Shown here piece by piece: positions 25,870-35,761 of a stretch of 64,000 nt of DNA; the stretch's first letter is position 1, and each line of letters starts with the position of its first letter. The stretch spans positions 3,814,501 to 3,878,500 of the forward strand of contig NZ_CP043930.1 in NCBI RefSeq assembly GCF_009720525.1, given 5' to 3'. Origin of the DNA: Gimesia benthica (lineage in GTDB: Bacteria; Planctomycetota; Planctomycetia; Planctomycetales; Planctomycetaceae). The notes under the pieces are model-generated. The model was not told where the DNA came from. It was given only the letters and a program-made list of their open reading frames with translations, and did no database searches. Both the position numbers and the translations under genes were made by a program.

Positions 25870-28529
25870 ATGGATCTCCATCAGCAAATTGACATTATCT
25901 GGATTCTGCTCTGCAGTATCTTTGTCCTGTTTATGCAGGCGGGATTCTGTTGTCTGGAATCGGGACTCTCCCGCTCGAAAAACAGTATTCACGTGGCGAT
26001 TAAAAATATCGTCGACGTGAGTCTGGTGGGTGTGCTGTACTGGATTTTCGGTTTTGGTCTGATGTTTGGTACCACGACCGGCGGCCTGATTGGAACTTCA
26101 CACTTCCCGTTTATCAATCCGGGAACGAATATCTTCCTGTCGGCGTTCTTTCTGTTTCAGTTGATGCTTTGTGCGACTGCAGCCACGATTGCTTCGGGAG
26201 CCTCTGCGGAACGGATGCGGTTTACCGCCTACCTGATTCTGGCGGTGGTCCTGGGGGCATCATTTATCCCGTATTCGGTCACTGGGCCTGGACGAGTCAC
26301 TTTGCCGGTAAAACACCCGGCTGGCTGGAGTCTCTGGGGTTCCGGGATTTCAGTGGATCGACGGTCGTGCATTCGATCGGTGCCTGGGCGGCACTGGCTT
26401 CGATCATGATTATCGGACCGCGGACCGGTCGCTTTGACCAGGACCAGGAAAAGACAACACGCAAATTCAAAGGTCATAATCTGACGCTGGCGACGACCGG
26501 GGTGTTTATCCTCTGGATCGGCTGGTTTGGATTCAACGGCGGTAGTGAATTCGGATTCACGGCGCACGTCCCTCAGATTCTGATCAACACGTTCCTTGCA
26601 TCGGCCTGCGGGGCGATCACCCTGCTCCTCTGGCAGTTCTACCAGCGGAAACAGATTGAAATTGAAAACATTTTGAACGGCCTGCTGGCGGCCCTGGTTG
26701 CCAGTAGTGCCAGCTGTGATGTTGTGTCTCCCATTGCGGCTGTGATCATTGGGATTGTCGCAGCGATCGTCATGGAAGCCGGCAGCTGGTTTCTGGAATG
26801 GCGTCGACTGGACGATACGATTGGTGTGATTCCCGTACATGGTTTTGCCGGCGTCTGGGGAACTCTGGCGGTGGCGCTGTTCATACCTGCGGAACTCTTA
26901 ACTCGTTCGCGGCTGGAGCTGTTCTGTGTGCAGCTGCTGGGCTGTACGATCTGCTTTATCTGGTGCTTCTCTTTCTGCTGGGTGACCCTGCGGGTTGTCA
27001 GTAAGTTCATGCGACTGCGTGTGACGGCCGAAGAAGAAGAGATCGGTCTGAACATGGCAGAGCACGGAGCGACCACCGAGATGTACGATCTGCTCAATTC
27101 CATGGAACGGCATATCCAGGGAGATTCGGCACCGATTGAAGATCTGGACGAACACAGCGACGTCGGTTTAATTGCCCGTCAATATAACCGAGTGACCCAG
27201 GTACGGGACCAGGCCTTGAAGGAACTGGAGGTCCGCACAGACAAGCTGGAGCAGGCCCGCAGCGCGCTGGAGGTGCAGGCAGCAAGTCTGCGTCAGGCTT
27301 CGCTGGATGCGGAAGCGGCTTCCCGCGCGAAGAGTGAATTCCTGGCGAACATGAGTCACGAAATCCGTACGCCGATGACGGCGGTGCTGGGTTACACTGA
27401 TGTTTTGATGGAAGAGAGCTGGGGACGCCCGGGCAGCATCAAGTTAATTGAAGTCATCAAACGCAACGGAAATTATCTGCTGGATCTGATTAACGATATT
27501 CTGGATCTCTCGAAAATCGAATCGGGAAGTCTGAATATCGAAAAGATTCCCTTCTCGCTGATCGAAAAACTGCAGGAAGTAGAGTCGCTGATGCAGGTGC
27601 GAGCCCAGCTGCAGGAAATCAGCTTTAAACTGACATTTGCAGGCAAAATTCCTAAACACATCCAGAGTGATCCCACTCGACTCAAACAGATTCTGATCAA
27701 CCTCATCGGAAACGCGATCAAGTTTACTCCCGATGGGGGTCGGGTCTCGGTGGAAACATCGTGCCTGAACCCGGACTCGCCTGAGCCGTTACTGCAGTTC
27801 AAAATCATCGATACAGGTATCGGAATGAACGCGGAACAGGTTGCAGGATTGTACCAGCCTTTCGTCCAGGCCGATTCCTCCACGACTCGGAAGTTCGGAG
27901 GAACCGGACTGGGGCTGGCCATCAGTAAGCGACTGGCAAAAATGCTGGGCGGTGATCTGACCTGCCAAAGCACTCCCGATGTCGGCACGACTTTCACATT
28001 ACAGATTCAGATTGGCGAATCAGAGTCTCTGGAATATTACAATGATCCCCAGGACGCGCTCGAAGCAGCTGCACACAAGCCGGCTCCCGTGATCGCGAAA
28101 CCGGTGCAGGCAGCGAACCGAAGCTGTTCTGTGCTGCTGGCTGAAGATGGAGAAGATAATCAGCGGCTGATTTCCATGCTCCTCAGAAAAGAGGGTGCAG
28201 AAGTCAAGCTGGCTGAGAACGGGGAAATTGCGGTTCGCTATGCGATGCATGCACTCGAACAGGGACAGCCCTTCGATGTGATTCTGATGGACATGTCGAT
28301 GCCGGTACTGGACGGATACGGTGCGACCCAAAAACTGCGAGAACAGGGATACAAGCTACCCATTATTGCTTTAACGGCTCACGCCATGAGTGGGGACCGT
28401 GAAAAGTGTATCGCAGCGGGCTGTACCGATTATGCCACCAAACCCGTCAATCGGGAGAAGCTTCGCGAGATCATCGAAACCTATCAGTCACTGACGGATT
28501 TTTCGGAGCCGGTAGAGCTCCCCTGCTGA
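25870..28529 (+). CDS. Ammonium transporter-histidine kinase-receiver fusion, with a frameshift
   Basis: The Amt part starts at ATG 25870 (MDLHQQIDIIWILL...) and runs to residue 129. A missing base in the G-run 26253-26257 then shifts the frame; adding one G restores LAVVLGGIIYPVFGHWAW and one 886-aa chain. Residues 1-400 are Amt, with DFSGSTVVHSIG and VHGFAGVWGT keeping both pore histidines. Then HAMP-like DVGLIARQYNRV, coiled coil, HisKA FLANMSHEIRTPM (His about 496), HATPase NLIGNAIKFTP and GTGLGLAIS, and a C-terminal receiver with LLAEDGEDNQ and the phosphoacceptor in ILMDMSMPVLDGYG. A similar Amt-kinase without receiver is known from the anammox planctomycete Kuenenia (Ks-Amt5). It would sense ammonium and phosphorelay to an unseen partner. 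Confidence 0.88.
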
Positions 28530-29003
28530 TCAGGTGGGTTCGTTCTGAACCAGTCGATCGTGATTGAGTTTCAGAAAATCATCAGCCCAGTAATACTCAT
28601 CAAGCAGACCGGTCGTGTCATAACCCATCAGATGGTAGGCGATAAAAATCGCTTCAATCGTGGCGAGCCCTGCGCCTGGATCATCAAACTGTTTCGAAAC
28701 CCGTGGATACGCGGTCTCCCAGACAGGCAGACTGCGAACGGGTAGTTCCTGATAATCGCCTTCCATTTTTTCCGCCAGCCGCCAGGTACCATCCAGCACC
28801 AGTAGCCCTCGGTCGGCATCGTCTCTGCTGATTTCCGGTCCTTCCATACCGAGGCGGACGTAGGTCGTCAGTTTTTCCGGTTCCTTGCGGGGAAATTTCC
28901 AGAAAATGAAATCGTCACGTTTGCGCAGCGGCTGTACCGAGCATTTACTTTTACGCTCTTTGGGATGGACAACAATGATCGTAGGGGTTTGGGCGGCGGA
29001 CAC
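28530..29003 (-). CDS. Tsr3/DTW-like (TDD superfamily) protein, putative acp transferase
   Basis: 157 aa, GTG start. It shows the order of motifs of archaeal/eukaryotic Tsr3 and the bacterial DTW proteins: N-terminal [16 protein letters not shown], central [15 protein letters not shown] (Asp-Gly-Thr-Trp), [33 protein letters not shown] and a C-terminal [13 protein letters not shown] that matches the KWGHTFIELN end of Tsr3. Members move a 3-amino-3-carboxypropyl group from SAM to rRNA (Tsr3, 18S psi-1191 equivalent) or tRNA U47 (DTW/TapT). Which applies here is open. The gene converges with the kinase gene, their stops adjoining at TGATCA (28527-28532). Confidence 0.75.
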   Translation of the reverse strand: MSAAQTPTIIVVHPKERKSKCSVQPLRKRDDFIFWKFPRKEPEKLTTYVRLGMEGPEISRDDADRGLLVLDGTWRLAEKMEGDYQELPVRSLPVWETAYPRVSKQFDDPGAGLATIEAIFIAYHLMGYDTTGLLDEYYWADDFLKLNHDRLVQNEPT

Positions 29004-29048
29004 GTTTTCGGATTTCAGTTGACGAGATGTTCTATTCAGTCAGCGGGC

Positions 29049-29228
29049 TCAGTTGCCTTCCTGAACTTTTTTGATGATTTCTTCCTGGTCGGCGATTTCT
29101 TTTTCCAGCGAGGCGACTTCCTGGGGGTCGTCCATCTGTGCCTTGGCGCCGGTCAACCGCTGACGCAGTTTCTGGATTTTCTGGCGAGCGACGTCGATCT
29201 GTTTCTTCTGTTTTTTATTCAAGCCCAT
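29049..29228 (-). CDS. Small coiled-coil protein
   Basis: 59 aa from ATG 29228 (MGLNKKQKKQIDVARQKIQK). It is nearly all charged helix with heptad-like spacing of Leu, Ile and Val (IQKLRQRLTGAKAQM, VASLEKEIADQEEIIKK). No Cys, no membrane span. Very basic at the start and acidic at the end. The in-frame extension to a TTG at 29261 adds no sensible residues. The gene lies between the Tsr3-like gene and the BatA cluster on the same strand. Function unknown; short coiled-coil proteins like this are easy to miss but the codon use looks real. Confidence 0.6.
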   Translation of the reverse strand: MGLNKKQKKQIDVARQKIQKLRQRLTGAKAQMDDPQEVASLEKEIADQEEIIKKVQEGN

Positions 29229-29323
29229 GCTGTAAACGCTTTCTCTTGTTGCAGGTGACAAAAGGGAACCGGGGCGGTGAGTATATCACAAACCTGATCG
29301 GGAGAACATAGCCCCCGAACGTC

Positions 29324-31573
29324 TCAACTCTGAAAAAACAGGCTCAGACAGGCCAGACACATGACTGCCAGAAAAGTCAGCGCCCCCACGGAGAAGCGCC
29401 AGAGGAGCAACTGCTCGACCACGATCAGGGCCAGCACGGTCAGTAACAGGTTTTCGGCGAGCCCTCTCTGTGTGGTTCGTTCCGCGGGCAACTCCGCGGC
29501 CAGGGGGGCGAAGCTGTCTGGCCTGCGAAAATAATGCGGGGGGATTACCTGGGGGCCGATGTGGGCCAGGTCGCTTTCCAGTGGGGAGACATTCACTGCG
29601 AACAGCATTTTTTCAGCAGAAGCCACTCCCCAGTCCAGCTCGTAAATCCCGGAGAGCTGTGTCTGATCGAAGGTGATCATGCGAGATTCCGCATTCCGGT
29701 CGAGGATACTTCTTAACGGATACTCTGCCTGGTTGGGCGCCTGCATGCGGGGCGTCAATGCGAGCTGATCTTCCCGGGCCAGAATTTCCAGGGGTTGCCC
29801 GACCAGCGATTCACGGCGACTCCACTTCCCCGTCGCGACATCCAGTACGAATTCATTCATCATCGGGGGGAAGCTGGGCCAGACCGCCCAACTGCCCCAG
29901 CGACGGTCGAGTGACGTGGTGATCAGCAGGATCTTGCCCCGACCGAGCGTGCTCTCAATTACGGCGGGGTCGCCTGTGTCAAAATTCAGCACGAGTCGCG
30001 TATTCGAATTTGCCGGTACTTCGGTCTGGACGTATTCATAAATCTGGGTTGTTTCCAGACCGGCATCCGGATTCCCTTTGAAGATCTCAATCACGGGATG
30101 CTGGTACTGCAGCGGGTCGAATTCAAAGATCTTTGATTTCTGTTTCGCATCACCCTGGCGATCCAGCAGCTTGACATTCATCAGGCCGGAGCCGGATTGA
30201 AACAGGGTCTGGTTGTAGTTGTTCGCATCGACCTGCGCACCCAGGCTGACGATCAGACCACCACCGCGTTTGACATACCCTTTGAGCAGGTCGCGCTCAT
30301 GGTCGGTAAACAGTGCGACATCGCTGATCACGACTGCGTCGTAGAGTTCGAGTTCGGTGTTGGCCAACTCCCCTTCACTGATCACCTGGGGCTTGATGGC
30401 TCCCTGCCAGGGTTGTTCCCGCAACGAGGGGGACAGCGCCAGCTCGAGGAAGTCGGTCGCCCGTCCCATGGCTTCGCCCGACTGTCTGCCGTTAACGAGC
30501 AGGACATTGATCTCTTTCTTGACCGGCATGACTCTCCAGCGACGGTTATCCAGGGGAAGCTGATCTTCGCCGATGCGGACTTCCAGTCGATGATCGCCGA
30601 CCCGGGTAAACTTGTGAGTAAATTCGGCCTGCGTGTCGGTATTCGCGGGGAACGAAACCTGCTTCTGGTTCACCAACTGACCGTCGACATACAACTGCAG
30701 ATTCACTGCCTCTCGATTCAGGGGACTGAAATTGTGCAGAGTCACGCCCAGGCGGACCGGTTGATTCAAAGTGGCGAAGACGGACGGGCTGCTGAAATCG
30801 ACAATTGCCAGGTTGGGTTCATCCGCCTGTCCCACATCTTTGAGGACCAAAGTCGCTTTTTTCGAGATCGCTTCCAGCAGCGAGAGCACCCTCGCATCAC
30901 CGGCTTCCCCTTCGAGGGGCGCCCAGCTTTTCGCCTGGAAATCGCTGATCACGATCACCTCTTTCTGAGCGAGTTCCTGCGCCTGGTTCAGAAACTCCAG
31001 CGCACTTTGCAGTGCCTGAGTGACGTCGCCGTATTCTTCAGTGGGTTGCAGACGACTGATTTCATCGAGTACGTAAGCCTGCTGCCGGGAGGGGCGGGAA
31101 ATGAGGGTCTGGGGGGAAACGCTTGATATCTGAATCAACTGAAACGCATCGCCGGTATTCGAATCAGAAACCAGCGTCTCAGCCAGCTCTTTGGCAGAGG
31201 CGAATTTTTCCCGGCCGTCGTTCTGCCAGCGCATGCTGAAAGAAGTGTCGATCACCAGGATTCGATGTACGGGAGCCGCGGTTTCGAAGAACGCGCCTTT
31301 GACCGACCAGTAAGGCCGCGAAAAGGCGACCGCGAGCAGCAGCAGGATCAGACAGCGAACCAGCAGAATCAGCAGCTGTTCGAAACGGACCCGCCGCGAA
31401 TATTTTTTCGTCGCCGCCAGCAGAAATTTCATCGCCGCCCATTCGGTCTCGATGAACTTCCGCTTGTGCAGCAGATGGATCAGCACCGGAACCCCTGCTG
31501 CCAGTAATCCCATCAGCAGCCAGGGACTGGCGAATCCGAATGCCAACAGGGGCTGCATCAAAGTCTGGGACAT
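29324..31573 (-). CDS. BatA/VWA-domain membrane protein
   Basis: 749 aa. The N-terminus has two helices typical of the BatA family (ASPWLLMGLLAAGVPVLIHLLH and LLILLVRCLILLLLAVAFSRPYW). Then a von Willebrand A domain with the MIDAS motif ILVIDTSFSMRW, VIVISDFQAK, followed by beta-sandwich stretches (LGVTLHNFSPLNREAVNLQLYVDGQ) and a glutamine-amidotransferase-like segment (LKGYVKRGGGLIVSLGAQ). The end has two more hydrophobic spans. It is the last gene of a MoxR-DUF58-BatA operon, 21 nt after DUF58. Such complexes assemble or unfold envelope proteins; the client is unknown. Confidence 0.88.
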   Translation of the reverse strand: MSQTLMQPLLAFGFASPWLLMGLLAAGVPVLIHLLHKRKFIETEWAAMKFLLAATKKYSRRVRFEQLLILLVRCLILLLLAVAFSRPYWSVKGAFFETAAPVHRILVIDTSFSMRWQNDGREKFASAKELAETLVSDSNTGDAFQLIQISSVSPQTLISRPSRQQAYVLDEISRLQPTEEYGDVTQALQSALEFLNQAQELAQKEVIVISDFQAKSWAPLEGEAGDARVLSLLEAISKKATLVLKDVGQADEPNLAIVDFSSPSVFATLNQPVRLGVTLHNFSPLNREAVNLQLYVDGQLVNQKQVSFPANTDTQAEFTHKFTRVGDHRLEVRIGEDQLPLDNRRWRVMPVKKEINVLLVNGRQSGEAMGRATDFLELALSPSLREQPWQGAIKPQVISEGELANTELELYDAVVISDVALFTDHERDLLKGYVKRGGGLIVSLGAQVDANNYNQTLFQSGSGLMNVKLLDRQGDAKQKSKIFEFDPLQYQHPVIEIFKGNPDAGLETTQIYEYVQTEVPANSNTRLVLNFDTGDPAVIESTLGRGKILLITTSLDRRWGSWAVWPSFPPMMNEFVLDVATGKWSRRESLVGQPLEILAREDQLALTPRMQAPNQAEYPLRSILDRNAESRMITFDQTQLSGIYELDWGVASAEKMLFAVNVSPLESDLAHIGPQVIPPHYFRRPDSFAPLAAELPAERTTQRGLAENLLLTVLALIVVEQLLLWRFSVGALTFLAVMCLACLSLFFQS

Positions 31574-31594
31574 GAAATGAATCTTGCTGAATCC

Positions 31595-32500
31595 TTAAGA
31601 ACCGACGCGGGACTGACGATGCGACAGGAATGCGGACAGGGCGACATCCAGCGACTGATCGGTGCGGATCAGGCTGTAATCGAGTTTCAGATCGCGACAG
31701 CCACGCTGAACGGTTTTGAGAAACTTTTCGAACTCTTCCTGGTAGGCTTTCTTCAAAGCCCGGGGTTCGACCATCTGTTCGGGCAGATTTTCCAGGCCAT
31801 GAAACAGCACCGGTTCCTGGAAGGGGAAGTCCTGTTCCGCGGGATCGATCACCTGCAGCAGACTGACATCGTGTTTGCGATGCCGGAAATGTTTCAGGCC
31901 CAGCAGCACTGATTCAATGTCATCGAACAGATCGCTGATGATGATAATCAGGCTGCGGCGGTTGATGCGTTCGGCCAGTTCGTGGAAGACCTTGCCCAGG
32001 CCGGATTCACCGGCGACAGTTGTGTTTTCGAGCGTGTAATAAATCTGTTTCAGATGTGTCGGCTGACTGGCGGGTCGGAGGAAATCATTTACCTTGTCGC
32101 TGACGGTACACAATCCCGCAGCGTCCTGTTGTTTGATCACGACGTATGCCAGGGCTGCAGCGACCAGCCGACCATACTCCCACTTGGACAGAGCCGCATC
32201 CGCGGACTTGTAGCGCATCGATTCGCTGCAGTCGAGCAGCAGGTAGCAGGTGAAGTTGGTCTCGGCTTCAAACTGTTTCAGATAATAGCGGTCCGACTTG
32301 GCGTAGACTTTCCAGTCGACGTAACGCAGGTCATCCCCCACCGCGTATTCCCGGTGCTGCGCAAACTCGGCGGAGAAGCCGTGAAAGGGGCTCTTGTGGG
32401 ACCCCGAAACATAGCCTTCCACAATCTGACGCGCCGCCAGGTCCAGATTCTGAACTTTAGCGAGCGTCTGCGGATCTAAATACTTGTGGTAATCGTCCAT
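31595..32500 (-). CDS. DUF58 domain-containing protein
   Basis: 301 aa from ATG 32500, which has AGGA 9 nt upstream and overlaps the MoxR gene end by 44 nt; an alternative ATG at 32539 is possible. It shows the family signature GDDLRYVDWKVYAKSDRYYLKQFEAE, then a VWA-like fold: CYLLLDCSESMRYKSADAALSKWEYGR with a MIDAS-like Asp-x-Ser-x-Ser, LGKVFHELAERI, LIIIISDLFDD. DUF58 proteins are MoxR partners. It sits between the MoxR ATPase and the BatA protein and is translationally coupled to the former. Confidence 0.9.
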   Translation of the reverse strand: MDDYHKYLDPQTLAKVQNLDLAARQIVEGYVSGSHKSPFHGFSAEFAQHREYAVGDDLRYVDWKVYAKSDRYYLKQFEAETNFTCYLLLDCSESMRYKSADAALSKWEYGRLVAAALAYVVIKQQDAAGLCTVSDKVNDFLRPASQPTHLKQIYYTLENTTVAGESGLGKVFHELAERINRRSLIIIISDLFDDIESVLLGLKHFRHRKHDVSLLQVIDPAEQDFPFQEPVLFHGLENLPEQMVEPRALKKAYQEEFEKFLKTVQRGCRDLKLDYSLIRTDQSLDVALSAFLSHRQSRVGS

Positions 32501-33545
32501 CCAGTTTTTCCTGCGAGGAATCGACGGGGATGAGTTCAATCAGGCGATCGACGATTTTATCGGGAGACATCCCGTCGGCTTCCGCATTGAAATTGGTGAT
32601 GATACGATGCCGGAGTACCGGATGTGCAACCGCACGCACATCGTCGGTGCTCACATACAGTCTACCATGCAGAATCGCCCGGGCTTTGGCACCCAGGACC
32701 AGGTTCTGACTGGCGCGGGGGCCGGCACCCCAGCTGACATATTCGCGAATGAAATCGGGAATGTCTGCCGCCCGGGCATCATCGGTGGCAATGATACGCG
32801 TCATGCGGGCGAACTGCATTGCATACCGGATCACATGATCGGCTACGGGAACGCGACGGACCAGCGACTGAAAAGAAAGCAGCTCATCCAGTTCGAGAAT
32901 TTTTTTAATCGCGTAAGATTCATCCGAGGTTGTCTGCCTGACGATGGCAAACTCTTCTTCTTCGGTGGGATACTCGACCTTGATTTCAAACATGAACCGG
33001 TCGAGCTGTGCTTCAGGCAGCGGATAGGTGCCTTCCTGTTCGATCGGGTTTTGTGTCGCGAGCACAAAAAACGGAACCGGCAGTTTGTGTTTACGTCCCC
33101 CCGCGGTGACCTGATGCTCCTGCATCGCTTCCAGCAGGGCTGCCTGCGTTTTGGGAGGCGTACGGTTGATCTCGTCAGCGAGAACCACGTTGGCAAACAC
33201 GGGGCCTGCCAGGAATTTGAAATCGCGGTTGCCGGTGATTTTGTCTTCCTGAATCACGTCGGTCCCGGTGATGTCGGCGGGCATCAGGTCGGGTGTGAAC
33301 TGCACGCGGTTGAACGAGAGGTTCAGTGTGTCAGCCAGGGTGTGGACGATGAGTGTCTTAGCCAGCCCCGGAACTCCTACCAGCAGACAATGTCCGCCTG
33401 CCAGCAGCGAGATCATCAACTCCTCGACGACCTTGTGCTGGCCAATCACGACGTGGTTCACTTCCTTTAGAAGTCGTTCGTAGGCCTGGTGTAATTTTTC
33501 GACGGCTTCCAGATCGGAAGCTTCCATCGGAGGATCGCTGCTCAC
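32457..33545 (-). CDS. MoxR-family AAA+ ATPase
   Basis: 362 aa, with a GTG start (ATG at residue 7 is an alternative). Walker A is CLLVGVPGLAKTLIVHTLA, Walker B NVVLADEINRTPPKTQAALLEAMQEHQV, sensor 1 FFVLATQNPIEQEGTYPLPEAQLDRFMF, and sensor 2-like GPRASQNLVLGAKARAILHGR. These are the hallmarks of the MoxR group, which act as chaperones with VWA/DUF58 partners, just downstream here. It heads the operon MoxR-DUF58-BatA; the next region upstream holds a hairpin. Confidence 0.94.
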   Translation of the reverse strand: MSSDPPMEASDLEAVEKLHQAYERLLKEVNHVVIGQHKVVEELMISLLAGGHCLLVGVPGLAKTLIVHTLADTLNLSFNRVQFTPDLMPADITGTDVIQEDKITGNRDFKFLAGPVFANVVLADEINRTPPKTQAALLEAMQEHQVTAGGRKHKLPVPFFVLATQNPIEQEGTYPLPEAQLDRFMFEIKVEYPTEEEEFAIVRQTTSDESYAIKKILELDELLSFQSLVRRVPVADHVIRYAMQFARMTRIIATDDARAADIPDFIREYVSWGAGPRASQNLVLGAKARAILHGRLYVSTDDVRAVAHPVLRHRIITNFNAEADGMSPDKIVDRLIELIPVDSSQEKLDGRLPQVFRSADAR

Positions 33546-33582
33546 AGTGTTGTCAGTTTCCTGTATCGGAGAAAGAAATGAC

Positions 33583-33616
33583 GCCCGCCTGAATACGTAC
33601 CTCTATTGTGGCGGGC
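33583..33616. terminator. Possible hairpin between esterase and MoxR genes
   Basis: GCCCGCC (33583-33589) and GGCGGGC (33610-33616) form a 7-bp GC stem around a 20-nt loop. It sits after the esterase stop and before the MoxR start on the minus strand. It could end the esterase mRNA or be part of the MoxR leader. No T-run. Confidence 0.35.
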
Positions 33617-33652
33617 ACTCAGGTGAAGATGCAAGGCTGTTTAGCCGTCTTC

Positions 33653-35761
33653 TCAGCTGTCAGCACCTTTTGCTCCCCAGGGAGCGATCTGCGTCAAACC
33701 TTTATTGCGCTTGAGGTCAGCATAGCATTCCGGCAGATCGAAGCTCGTCAATACATTCGGCACCAGCGTCGATAAGGGCCAGTGATAATGCTCCGTTTCG
33801 GCGACATCACTGAAGGATGTCAGGGCATTTTTCAGTGTGACCTGCTTGACGTGAGGTGAAAACAGGGCAGCGAAGGTCGCCGGCAGAGCGCCCCAGCCCC
33901 GACCAATCAGATGTACGTCGGTATGCCCGTTGGCAGCGAGCCAGTCGAGGACACGCAGGGCGTCAAACGTTTTCTGGCCGAGATAGGGATCGTCCAGCAT
34001 CACAGAGTGAGCAGCGTAGAAGTAGTCGCTACCGTAAGGCGTGAAGAAGGAATTCGGGTTGGTGGTATCGGGCAGCGATTCCCCGATTCCCCGTACATCG
34101 CAGGTGTAGAGCACGCGTTCTTTATCCTGACTGGCGGTCTTCAGCAGCGGTTCTTCCTTGAGTTCAGCATCGGCCGAGACGTGCGAGAGGTAGAGCGTCG
34201 CTTTTTTGCTGGCATTCTGAGGCGGTCGCGAATAGAGGCGCTCGTCGGAGACCCGATACACGACAGCCTGGATTCCCGGTTCCGTTTCGACCGCGTAAGT
34301 GATCGCATACCTCGCGGGATAACCTTTGCCGCCGCGATTGCGCAGAATGCGGTAATCGGGAGTGCCCTCGATGTGCTTCAGTCTGAGTGTTTCCGCGACA
34401 GCGGACTGCAGGGCGGCACCCGATTTGGTTTTACGCTGCTTTGCCAGTTCCCGCGAGCGCTCGGCAGTGAATTCATGAATGGGTTTCGAGCCGAGATCGG
34501 CGACAGAGCCTTTGGGGGTGCACCAGAGTGTCTCATCTTTTTCGATAGTCAGCTTGGGCTCTTTGTCTTCATCCGAAATGCCGGTGGCTTTGTTGAACCA
34601 TTCATACATGGCTTCCCGGTTTTCCTGTGAGTAGCCGTGATAAGTTGGACCGACGAAATGCGAGACATTGTCTTCATGGCCCAGCAGTTTGTAGAGCCGT
34701 TTGAGTCGCAGGTAGGCTTCGCGTGCCCCGCGGACATCAAAATAATCCCGCTCTTTACTGAGGATCCGCACCGGGTTGGGTGCCTGGGCTGCCAGGAAGT
34801 CCGCATGATCCAGTTCCAGCGCCAGCACTTTCGGCGGACACTGTTCGGTATCTGCAGGAAGTTCATTCTCCATGTTGCGGCGGAAAGTGGTCACGAAGCA
34901 GCTGGGAGCCGCCATCGTCCACCGTGGTTCTACACCACACAACCAGGTGGTCATCGTTCCGCCACCCGAGTTTCCGGTCACACCGACCTGCTTGGGGTCG
35001 ACCTCTTTGCGTGTCAGCAGATAATCCAGGGCACGCACGCCATCCCAGGCACGCCACATCGAGAGATTTTCACCGACGAGAAACTGCTGATTACCACCGT
35101 GCAGATGCTCACGGACGCCGACGCCGATTGTGGATTTCAGATCATCGCCGCTGTACTGTATACGTTCGCCCTGTCCGATGGGATCGTAAATCAGAACGAC
35201 ATATCCTTTGCGGGCCAGCCCCTGGGAGAAGGACTGGTAGGCGGTTTCCGCTTTGCCGTTGTGGGAGTGTCCACAGGTTCCGACGACGCCGGGCACAGGT
35301 TTGGTGATACCCTTGGGGATGTAAAGATTCGCCGTCACCAGAAATCCGGGGCGACTTTCGAAAATGATGTTTTCAATTGTGTAGGTATCGCGATCGGTGG
35401 TTTTCGTGACCTTCGCATTCAGCGGAGTCCGCTCTGGTTCGGGCCCGAATGCTTCGCGAATTCGTTTCTGGACCGATTCCACGTAGGCTTCCGCGTCGGC
35501 TTTGGTCTTCAAAGCGTCCAGCCGTGCGATGGTTTTGGCTTCCTGTTCCCGAACGCGGTCCACAAAGTATTCCTGGACCATGCGGGGAAAGCGATTCAGG
35601 GCCGGGCGGCTCTGGTCTGCTGAGGCGGGGGCTGCTGCCAGTTCCTGGATGACCAGATTTTCGAGCAGGCTCAAGCCGGTGACTGTGACACATCCTGTTT
35701 GCAGAAAATTTCGTCGTGAGAGAGAGAACGTGTCGTCCGTCGACGGTTTTGAGGCCGGCAT
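33653..35761 (-). CDS. Tat-exported acetylxylan esterase-like hydrolase with two hydrolase lobes
   Basis: 702 aa with a Tat signal (SLSRRNFLQTGCVTVTGLSLLE). The first alpha/beta hydrolase lobe (about 110-410) has ANLYIPKGITKPVPGVVGTCGH, YDPIGQGER, the nucleophile elbow GVTGNSGGGTMT (Ser 265), DYFDVRGAREAYLRL and GYSQENREAMYEWF, matching the AXE1-like family. The second lobe (about 450-690) repeats the fold (KKATLYLSHVSADAELKEEP, YTCDVRGIGES) but its elbow is LIGRGWGALPA, with Trp in place of Ser, so it is probably non-catalytic. It likely deacetylates a polysaccharide in the periplasm. AAAGGA lies 11 nt before the ATG. Confidence 0.85.
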   Translation of the reverse strand: MPASKPSTDDTFSLSRRNFLQTGCVTVTGLSLLENLVIQELAAAPASADQSRPALNRFPRMVQEYFVDRVREQEAKTIARLDALKTKADAEAYVESVQKRIREAFGPEPERTPLNAKVTKTTDRDTYTIENIIFESRPGFLVTANLYIPKGITKPVPGVVGTCGHSHNGKAETAYQSFSQGLARKGYVVLIYDPIGQGERIQYSGDDLKSTIGVGVREHLHGGNQQFLVGENLSMWRAWDGVRALDYLLTRKEVDPKQVGVTGNSGGGTMTTWLCGVEPRWTMAAPSCFVTTFRRNMENELPADTEQCPPKVLALELDHADFLAAQAPNPVRILSKERDYFDVRGAREAYLRLKRLYKLLGHEDNVSHFVGPTYHGYSQENREAMYEWFNKATGISDEDKEPKLTIEKDETLWCTPKGSVADLGSKPIHEFTAERSRELAKQRKTKSGAALQSAVAETLRLKHIEGTPDYRILRNRGGKGYPARYAITYAVETEPGIQAVVYRVSDERLYSRPPQNASKKATLYLSHVSADAELKEEPLLKTASQDKERVLYTCDVRGIGESLPDTTNPNSFFTPYGSDYFYAAHSVMLDDPYLGQKTFDALRVLDWLAANGHTDVHLIGRGWGALPATFAALFSPHVKQVTLKNALTSFSDVAETEHYHWPLSTLVPNVLTSFDLPECYADLKRNKGLTQIAPWGAKGADS

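Noticed and set aside
26253..26257. Phase variation as the main explanation of the G-run frameshift
   Set aside because: Five G is short for slippage switching and two other genes show similar single-G losses, so sequence error is preferred.
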